From Trissonchulus latispiculum (taxonomy: Eukaryota; Nematoda; Enoplea; Enoplida; Ironidae), in assembly GCA_030248195.1 (NCBI GenBank), contig JASAND010006680.1, forward strand, positions 1 through 64,000: DNA of 64,000 bases. The letters run 5' to 3'. The notes beneath the pieces were generated by a model. The model had not been told where the DNA came from, did not search any database, and worked only from the letters and a program-made list of their open reading frames with translations. Each line of letters opens with the position of its first letter. Position 1 is the first letter of the stretch. Shown here piece by piece: positions 57,731 to 64,000 of the stretch. The position numbers and the translations under genes are program-made.

Positions 57731-59251
57731 ATGGCTTTAATCGCCCGCGCTTTGCGTCCATTGCGGCGTGAGCTAGACAACTGTAGAAAAGCAAAACCAG
57801 AGGTACAACGACAGTTTGATAATCCGCATGACAGAATTGCCCACCTGGACCAAGTGATCACTTACCGCGACACATTGGCGACAAGAAGAGGCACATTCAA
57901 AGAAGTACAACGGCAGTTCCTTGGTCACAACTGGACTAGTGAAACAGATCTGACTTCTGCAGAACAACAAGCAGAACTACTGACGGTAGTCGACGCTGCT
58001 CTGATTGAGCTCAACTCTGCAATACGCCAACTTTCGTCTACTCTGAATTCAGAAAGGGAAGCTGCCAGAGCAGAAGCTGACCGCATTGCTCTGAAAGAGT
58101 CAAATCAACCAATGGCTGAAGCACTACATCAAACACAACGCACATCTGTCTCAACAACTGCTACAAAATTGCCCAAGCTTGCATTTTCAACTTTCGACGG
58201 CAATATCCTGAACTGGCAGCACTTTTGGGATCGATTCAAAGTTACTGTTCACAACAACCAATCACTCACCGCTGTCGACAAAATGAGTTTTCTAGCTGGT
58301 CAGCTCGCTGGAGATGCTTCAAATGCCATTTCATGTCTCGCTATGACTGAGGCCAACTATACTGCAGCCGTCGACATGCTGATTGAAAGATATGCAAATA
58401 CGAAACTGATCATCGACGCGCACTATACTACATTGGCTGACCTACCGCAGGCACTCAAGCTTAAGGATCTACGCTCCGTCTTGGACAAACTGGAGCAGCA
58501 TCTGAATGCACTAAGTGCATTAGGCGAAGATGTGAATCACCGACATTTCTCAACGCTCATACGATCGAAGTTATCCAAAATCATCAATCAATCAATCATC
58601 AATCATCAATCCGGCATCAATCCAAAAGCCGTTACAGAGATCTGCGAAAAGACGCTGCTGGTGCCACAACAACCGGCGAACGGTGTTGGTGCTGTCATCA
58701 ATCACACTAAGTTTTCATCTCTTTCCAAATTGCTTAGAGTAACAGCGTTGTGTCTTCGTGTTTTTTCAAGAAAAAGGCCCAGAAACTTATTCCTTTCCAC
58801 TGAAGAACTAACGAAAGCAAGAAATAGCTGGATACGCTACATCCAGCAGTGCCACTACTCTGAGGTATTGGAAACACTACAGAGTCAGAAAGTCCACCCA
58901 GTTAGCAATGAACTAGGAATTTGGCTGGACAAGTTTGGGACACTAAGGTGTTGTGGACGATTACAGAATGCACACCTGTCTACATCTGCAATTCATCCGA
59001 TTCTCTTACCAAAGGTAGATCATTTCGTCAGTCTGATAATGCAGCAATATCACTGTCAGGTATTTCATGCTGGTGTCGCTCATACACTTTCTCAGATACG
59101 AAGAGAATATTGGATTCCAGGTGGGAGATCAGTGGTCTACAAGTACATTCGCAATTGTCTACAGTACAAGAAATACTACGGTGGTCCTTATAAAGCTCCA
59201 CCAATGCTATCGTTGCCTGCAAGTCGTGTAACACCAAGCATACCTATCTAG
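57731..59251 (+). CDS. BEL/Pao gag-integrase fusion ORF, unit 2
   Basis: 506 aa, identical to the unit 1 protein and exactly 2,400 bp downstream of it. It has the same DUF1759 part, the same missing protease/RT/RNase H, the same Cys-to-Tyr change in the zinc domain and the same early stop. The identity means a very recent duplication or an assembly duplication. Confidence 0.85.
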   Translation: MALIARALRPLRRELDNCRKAKPEVQRQFDNPHDRIAHLDQVITYRDTLATRRGTFKEVQRQFLGHNWTSETDLTSAEQQAELLTVVDAALIELNSAIRQLSSTLNSEREAARAEADRIALKESNQPMAEALHQTQRTSVSTTATKLPKLAFSTFDGNILNWQHFWDRFKVTVHNNQSLTAVDKMSFLAGQLAGDASNAISCLAMTEANYTAAVDMLIERYANTKLIIDAHYTTLADLPQALKLKDLRSVLDKLEQHLNALSALGEDVNHRHFSTLIRSKLSKIINQSIINHQSGINPKAVTEICEKTLLVPQQPANGVGAVINHTKFSSLSKLLRVTALCLRVFSRKRPRNLFLSTEELTKARNSWIRYIQQCHYSEVLETLQSQKVHPVSNELGIWLDKFGTLRCCGRLQNAHLSTSAIHPILLPKVDHFVSLIMQQYHCQVFHAGVAHTLSQIRREYWIPGGRSVVYKYIRNCLQYKKYYGGPYKAPPMLSLPASRVTPSIPI

Positions 59252-59271
59252 GACTGCTGTATGTCAAGAAT

Positions 59272-60040
59272 GCCCTGTGGTGAAGCGGTAGCATGTCTGT
59301 TTCCGGATCAGAAGGGCGTGGTTCGATCCTATGCCTGCTTCCCTTACACAATTCCAAAAAACTGGGGTTGTCAACTTCGGCGTAAGGAATGTAAAATTCC
59401 TAATAGTATAATTGAACTTGCGAGATAATATTATTAGGCTAGACAGTTAACTATGTAAGATGCAAACATCTGTTGTTGTCACTATGAATTTGGTTTATTG
59501 CACATTAAATGAATCCTTTTAGGTCAATCAACTAAAACCAAAATAAAAATTTCTAAATTTCAGAAAACTAACTAAGTCAAACGTTACCATGTGCTTGCTG
59601 TTTTGATACGTAAAAATACGAATTTTTACGACGGGCGGGCATCGCTAGTTTGGCTTAACAATACCAGATGATTTGCAGTAGATTAGGTTTAGTTGGTGAC
59701 TGGGAGTAAACCTTCGCAGATTCTGGGCTTTTATCTCTTATGTTGTCGTTTCGGGAAAACGATAAATGGAACCTTTTGGTTTTGGCTTTCATTTCTCCTT
59801 GGTTCACTTCTTTTCTGCCTATATATGGGAACTATCGGAACATACGATTCCCACACCAGCTTCACCGGAATTCTTTTTCTGGGAAAACAGTAACTATATA
59901 ATTAAATGAGTCGAATATAATTTGTGCCTTTTGGAATAAAATTGGTGAAATAACGGATCAAAGAGTTTTAGCTAACTACACAACAAATTTGGTAGCAGAG
60001 CTGTCAACTGTCTACGTAATGACCTCATTTCATTTCTGCT
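59272..60040 (+). repeat. BEL/Pao unit 3 non-coding head
   Basis: Third copy of the head. It differs from unit 2 at few positions; for example the tRNA-like T-loop here is 'ggttcgatcc' where unit 2 has 'ggtttgatcc'. Confidence 0.8.
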
Positions 60041-60130
60041 TTGGTAAGGCCTATGGAGACATTGCTCTTTGTTAAGATCTTCTACCTGCTCATTTCAATT
60101 CACCTGCAATTTCAGGTCAACAACCTTAAC

Positions 60131-61780
60131 ATGGCTTTAATCGCCCGCGCTTTGCGTCCATTGCGGCGTGAGCTAGACAACTGTAGAAAAGCAAAACCAG
60201 AGGTACAACGACAGTTTGATAATCCGCATGACAGAATTGCCCACCTGGACCAAGTGATCACTTACCGCGACACATTGGCGACAAGAAGAGGCACATTCAA
60301 AGAAGTACAACGGCAGTTCCTTGGTCACAACTGGACTAGTGAAACAGATCTGACTTCTGCAGAACAACAAGCAGAACTACTGACGGTAGTCGACGCTGCT
60401 CTGATTGAGCTCAACTCTGCAATACGCCAACTTTCGTCTACTCTGAATTCAGAAAGGGAAGCTGCCAGAGCAGAAGCTGACCGCATTGCTCTGAAAGAGT
60501 CAAATCAACCAATGGCTGAAGCACTACATCAAACACAACGCACATCTGTCTCAACAACTGCTACAAAATTGCCCAAGCTTGCATTTTCAACTTTCGACGG
60601 CAATATCCTGAACTGGCAGCACTTTTGGGATCGATTCAAAGTTACTGTTCACAACAACCAATCACTCACCGCTGTCGACAAAATGAGTTTTCTCGCTGGT
60701 CAGCTCGCTGGAGATGCTTCAAATGCCATTTCAGGTCTCGCTATGACTGAGGCCAACTATACTGCAGCCGTCGACATGCTGATTGAAAGATATGCAAATA
60801 CGAAACTGATCATCGGCGCGCACTATACTACATTGGCTGACCTACCGCAGGCACTCAAGCTTAAGGATCTACGCTCCGTCTTGGACAAACTGGAGCAGCA
60901 TCTGAATGCACTAAGTGCATTGGGCGAAGATGTGAATCACCGACATTTCTCAACGCTCATACGATCGAAGTTATCCAAAATCATCAATCAATCAATCATC
61001 AATCATCAATCCGGCATCAATCCAAAAGCCGTTACAGAGATCTGCGAAAAGACGCTGCTGGTGTCACAACAACCGGCGAACGGTGTTGGTGCTGTCATCA
61101 ATCACACTAAGTTTTCATCTCTTTCCAAATTGCTTAGAGTAACAGCGTGGTGTCTTCGTGTTTTTTCAAGAAAAAGGCCCAGAAACTTATTCCTTTCCAC
61201 TGAAGAACTAACGAAAGCAAGAAATAGCTGGATACGCTACATCCAGCAGTGCCACTACTCTGAGGTATTGGAAGCACTACAGAGTCAGAAAGTCCACCCA
61301 GTTAGCAATGAACTAGGAATTTGGCTGGACAAGTTTGGGACACTAAGGTGTTGTGGACGATTACAGAATGCACACCTGTCTACATCTGCAATTCATCCGA
61401 TTCTCTTACCAAAGGTAGATCATTTCGTCAGTCTGATAATGCAGCAATATCACTGTCAGGTATTCCATGCTGGTGTCGCTCATACACTTTCTCAGATACG
61501 AAGAGAATATTGGATTCCAGGTGGGAGATCAGTGGTCTACAAGTACATTCGCAATTGTCTACAGTACAAGAAATACTACGGTGGTCCTTATAAAGCTCCA
61601 CCAATGCCATCGTTGCCTGCAAGTCGTGTAACACCAAGCATACCGTTCACAGTAACTGGACTCTATTATCTAGGACCGCTGTATGTCAAGAATTCCACTC
61701 AACCAGGTTCCAAGAACAAAACCTGGTGTTTGCCTTCTTACATGCCTATCAACAAGAGCCTATTCATCTTGAACTGGTAA
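60131..61780 (+). CDS. BEL/Pao gag-integrase fusion ORF, unit 3 (extends into integrase core)
   Basis: 549 aa from the ATG at 60,131. It has the same gag-integrase fusion as units 1 and 2 but is slightly different (for example SGLA instead of SCLA, LRVTAW instead of LRVTAL), closer to family consensus and so probably ancestral. It lacks the 22-bp deletion and continues into the integrase core start (PFTVTGLYYLGPLYVKN) before a premature stop. The zinc-domain Cys-to-Tyr change is also present here, so it predates the amplification. Confidence 0.82.
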   Translation: MALIARALRPLRRELDNCRKAKPEVQRQFDNPHDRIAHLDQVITYRDTLATRRGTFKEVQRQFLGHNWTSETDLTSAEQQAELLTVVDAALIELNSAIRQLSSTLNSEREAARAEADRIALKESNQPMAEALHQTQRTSVSTTATKLPKLAFSTFDGNILNWQHFWDRFKVTVHNNQSLTAVDKMSFLAGQLAGDASNAISGLAMTEANYTAAVDMLIERYANTKLIIGAHYTTLADLPQALKLKDLRSVLDKLEQHLNALSALGEDVNHRHFSTLIRSKLSKIINQSIINHQSGINPKAVTEICEKTLLVSQQPANGVGAVINHTKFSSLSKLLRVTAWCLRVFSRKRPRNLFLSTEELTKARNSWIRYIQQCHYSEVLEALQSQKVHPVSNELGIWLDKFGTLRCCGRLQNAHLSTSAIHPILLPKVDHFVSLIMQQYHCQVFHAGVAHTLSQIRREYWIPGGRSVVYKYIRNCLQYKKYYGGPYKAPPMPSLPASRVTPSIPFTVTGLYYLGPLYVKNSTQPGSKNKTWCLPSYMPINKSLFILNW

Positions 61781-62261
61781 CAGACATGTCTGCATCCTGC
61801 TGTGTCTACGACGGTTTTGCGGCAGACGAGGAAGGCCCTCAGTCATCATCTCAGACAACGCATCTCAATTTAAATTAGCCAAGAATTCCCTGACGTCGCT
61901 CCAAGCTACTGTCCAACCATACCTATCAAGTCACAACATTCAGTGGAAATTCATCACCGAGAGAGCGTCATGGATGGGAGGATTTTATGAAAGATTGATT
62001 CGATCAGTCAAACAAAGTTTGCTCAAATCTCTGGGCACTCTTTGTCCCACCTTTATTCAACTACAGGCAGTTTTGGTTGAGATCGAAGCATCAATCAATT
62101 CACGAACACTTGTGTATGTGGGCGCCGATTTCAAATCTGGATATGGACTCACACCTGCTCACTTCATCTCGCCAAACACAGAAAATGAGTTGCCGATGTA
62201 TCAAACTGATCACTATGTTCACCCAGATTTCATCTGTAAACTATCATCTACAAATGAAAGA
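61781..62261 (+). pseudogene. BEL/Pao integrase core, broken
   Basis: Frameshifts and stops interrupt the catalytic core between 61,781 and 61,973. The frame from 61,974 gives the C-terminal core (MGGFYERLIRSVKQ, IEASINSRTL, GLTPAHFI). Not functional as it stands. Confidence 0.75.
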
Positions 62262-62425
62262 ACAAACGAAACTAAGATTGTCACTACAGCACCTCCGACC
62301 CGAAAAATTCGGGCCCGAGGTGGGGATCGAACCCACAACCTTTGGCTGTCTAGGCCAACGCTCTACCGATTGAGCCACCCGGGCACAATCGAACCAAGCT
62401 TAAGTTGGAATTCGTTCCCAAACAA
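62262..62425 (-). mobile_element. tRNA-derived SINE 4 inserted in BEL/Pao
   Basis: On the minus strand: leader 'agcttggttcgattgt', then a well-folded class I tRNA-like head (acceptor GCCCGGG pairing with CTCGGGC, D-arm GCTC/GAGC, anticodon stem TTGGC/GCCAA with loop CTAGACA, T-arm GTGGGTTCGATCCCCAC), then a short tail. The anticodon position reads AGA (Ser) but there is no long variable arm, so it is not a true tRNA-Ser. It shares leader and tail with SINE 3. Confidence 0.75.
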
Positions 62426-62454
62426 GTCAACTATTGTCTGTTTGGAAGAAAGGT

Positions 62455-62835
62455 CAGTCACATTTGAAGCAGTTTTGGAAAATCTGGAAAAATGAGTATC
62501 TTCTGAGTCTACGAGAAAAACGGCAACAACACTTAAAGCAAGCACGCCGAAAGGAACAGCAATCACCGAACATAAACGACGTGGTTCACATCAAGGAGAA
62601 CACTCCACGGAGTACTTGGGCTATTGGACAAATAGCTGAACTCATTCGCAGCTCCAACGAACAGATCCGGTCCGTATGGGTACGACTCGCTTCAGGTAAA
62701 ATACTCACCCGTTCAGTTCTCCATGTGTATCCCTCAGAAACCGCTACTGAAGAAGATGGCAACCAAACCGCCACAACTACGCCTGATCGATGTCCGAAAC
62801 GAAAAGCTGCAATAGATGCCAGAAATTCAAGTTGA
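62455..62835 (+). pseudogene. BEL/Pao DUF5641 domain (integrase C-terminal region)
   Basis: Reads FWKIWKNEYLLSLREKRQ, then VVHIKE, STWAIGQIAEL and SVLHVYPSE, the pattern of the DUF5641 domain at the end of Pao polyproteins. It is separated from the integrase core by the SINE insertion and lies in another frame. Confidence 0.78.
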
Positions 62836-64000
62836 AGTCATTCAAATTCAGGTATCATTCTGCAAGTCACAGCAGCTTCAGACTCAGGTGAGCAGTTTAC
62901 GGATTCCGAAAGCAACCCTATCACTAGAATCCAGTCCCAGTAATGGTTCTTCTGCAAAACCATCTCTAAACTCCTTCCTGCTTGGAATTTTGATACTGCT
63001 GGTTCATTGGTTTTCTTTCGTTTTATCTGCTGAACAGCCTCTAAATCCCCTACTCTGCCAATCACATGAAACGAAAACTGTACTTGATCTATCCATAACC
63101 ACAGCATGTCCGAGAAGATAGCAGCAGCATTCAGATGTCCCAAAGGGGGTAGCTCGAGTTTTCAAGCGAAATGTTGCTAAATATGAAAGTCCTGCTTACC
63201 GATGCACAAAAATCAAAACAACAAAATCAGCGTGGACAGGATTTGCTAAGGCCGGATGGGATCATTCGGTAAAAAAACGCCGGTGGAAGTATCTGAAAAC
63301 GAATGCCACAACATGGTTCAAACTCACCGCTGTCAGAACGGTGCTTTATTTGGCAGCGACTCTGCAGCATTTATTAACAACAAAATCGATTTTCCTTGGA
63401 AAACTGGAAACCTTTGGGACTGTTGCCGTTGGTATTGCAGAGACATTGTCAACCGCTTTCTCACTAAGGGTAAGATCTACGAGTCATTTGGGGGTCAAAT
63501 GGAAAGCAACCTAGGCAATACAGCTAAATGCGACGTCGTGCAGTCTCGCTGACGAAGCTATGCTCATATGGGAAACTGTTGACAAGGCTCAGTGCGAATT
63601 CACAGAGTGGCGGCAGTTTCCTGGCAACTTCGGGGGTGGCAGATTTCTTAATGACGATCAAGAAATCGGCTTAAGCTGGGACACTTCGAACAGCGTCAAG
63701 GTTGACCTTTGCAGTGGGGTTAAAGGATTATTAACTGATCAAGGAATTTCTATTATCTACTCTCTAGCTGCTGTTCGGCAGAAACGAACTATTTTGCAAT
63801 TTCATGCTAACCAGAACACTTCAACCATAACTAACGCAACCGATCTGTAAGCAAGCCACCGAGGAGCGGATTCCTGATAGCTTCACCTACGGCCAAGATT
63901 CTGCATTCAACCAGGTTTGCAGATCCCTGTTCAACATGCAACAAATGGATTTGCTTTTGTCGCACTCTGAGCCGACACTTGTCGCTCGCCATATCTTGAA
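62836..64000 (+). pseudogene. Possible env-like third ORF, decayed and cut by window end
   Basis: Downstream of DUF5641 a hydrophobic, signal-peptide-like stretch (FLLGILILLVHWFSFVLS, ~62,970-63,023) is followed by Cys-containing frames at 63,256-63,552 and 63,560-63,850, broken by stops and frame changes. The position after pol fits the env-like ORF of some invertebrate BEL/Pao elements. No fusion or glycoprotein domain can be named. No 3' LTR is reached. Confidence 0.35.

Noticed and set aside
54482..59345. Functional tRNA-Arg(CCG) genes at each BEL/Pao unit start
   Set aside because: The acceptor 5' strand does not pair with the 3' strand and the D-arm is irregular; kept only as a tRNA-like segment of the repeat.
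62320..62395. Functional tRNA-Ser(AGA) gene
   Set aside because: It folds well, but lacks the long variable arm of tRNA-Ser and shares leader and tail with another SINE copy.

Overview
This is eukaryotic, almost certainly invertebrate-animal, nuclear DNA. It has spliceosomal introns, tRNA-derived SINEs, a BEL/Pao LTR retrotransposon, a non-LTR endonuclease fragment, many non-autonomous DNA transposons, and scattered exons. No species can be named from the sequence. Most of the window is repeat, and most long open frames are translations of G/C runs or simple-repeat arms.

Layout. 1-24.3 kb: a mosaic of TTAA-flanked elements (families A and B), hAT-type MITEs with 8-bp target duplications, a ~148-bp satellite in a higher-order array with poly-G modules, and a family carrying a GCGGGAAAAAACCC-type motif. 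24.3-28.3 kb: a possible copia-like 3' end, a TA microsatellite, and a ~290-bp tandem repeat. 28.3-32.7 kb (minus): a 15-exon gene for a 584-aa charged, probably nuclear protein of unknown function, in which all 14 introns are phase 2. 33.1-33.4 kb: a SINE. 34.6-38.3 kb (minus): a multi-exon gene or pseudogene with a DUF3987-like P-loop domain. 38.4-44.3 kb: a decayed family A copy, a LINE endonuclease fragment, and nested elements (C with D inside it). 44.9-45.8 kb: another hexamer-armed hAT MITE.

46.5-53.8 kb (plus): a SINE, a palindrome, then three separated exons resembling prostaglandin reductase 1 (PTGR1). Intron 1 contains a ~4.3-kb multi-palindromic transposon, which itself contains a family A insertion. 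An uninterrupted copy of that insertion site survives in the same transposon, so the TTAA target duplication can be read directly.

54.4-64 kb (plus): a BEL/Pao element whose 5' part is repeated three times at a 2.4-kb period. Each unit encodes a gag domain fused in frame to the integrase zinc region, with protease, RT and RNase H missing. The third unit runs on into a broken integrase core, a SINE, a DUF5641 domain and a decayed env-like region, and is cut by the window edge.

The most notable observations are the exclusively phase-2 gene, the hAT MITEs whose hexamer arrays lie in the same strand sense at both ends although the TIRs are inverted, the TTAA composites with a filled and an empty site, and the tandem gag-integrase fusion units.
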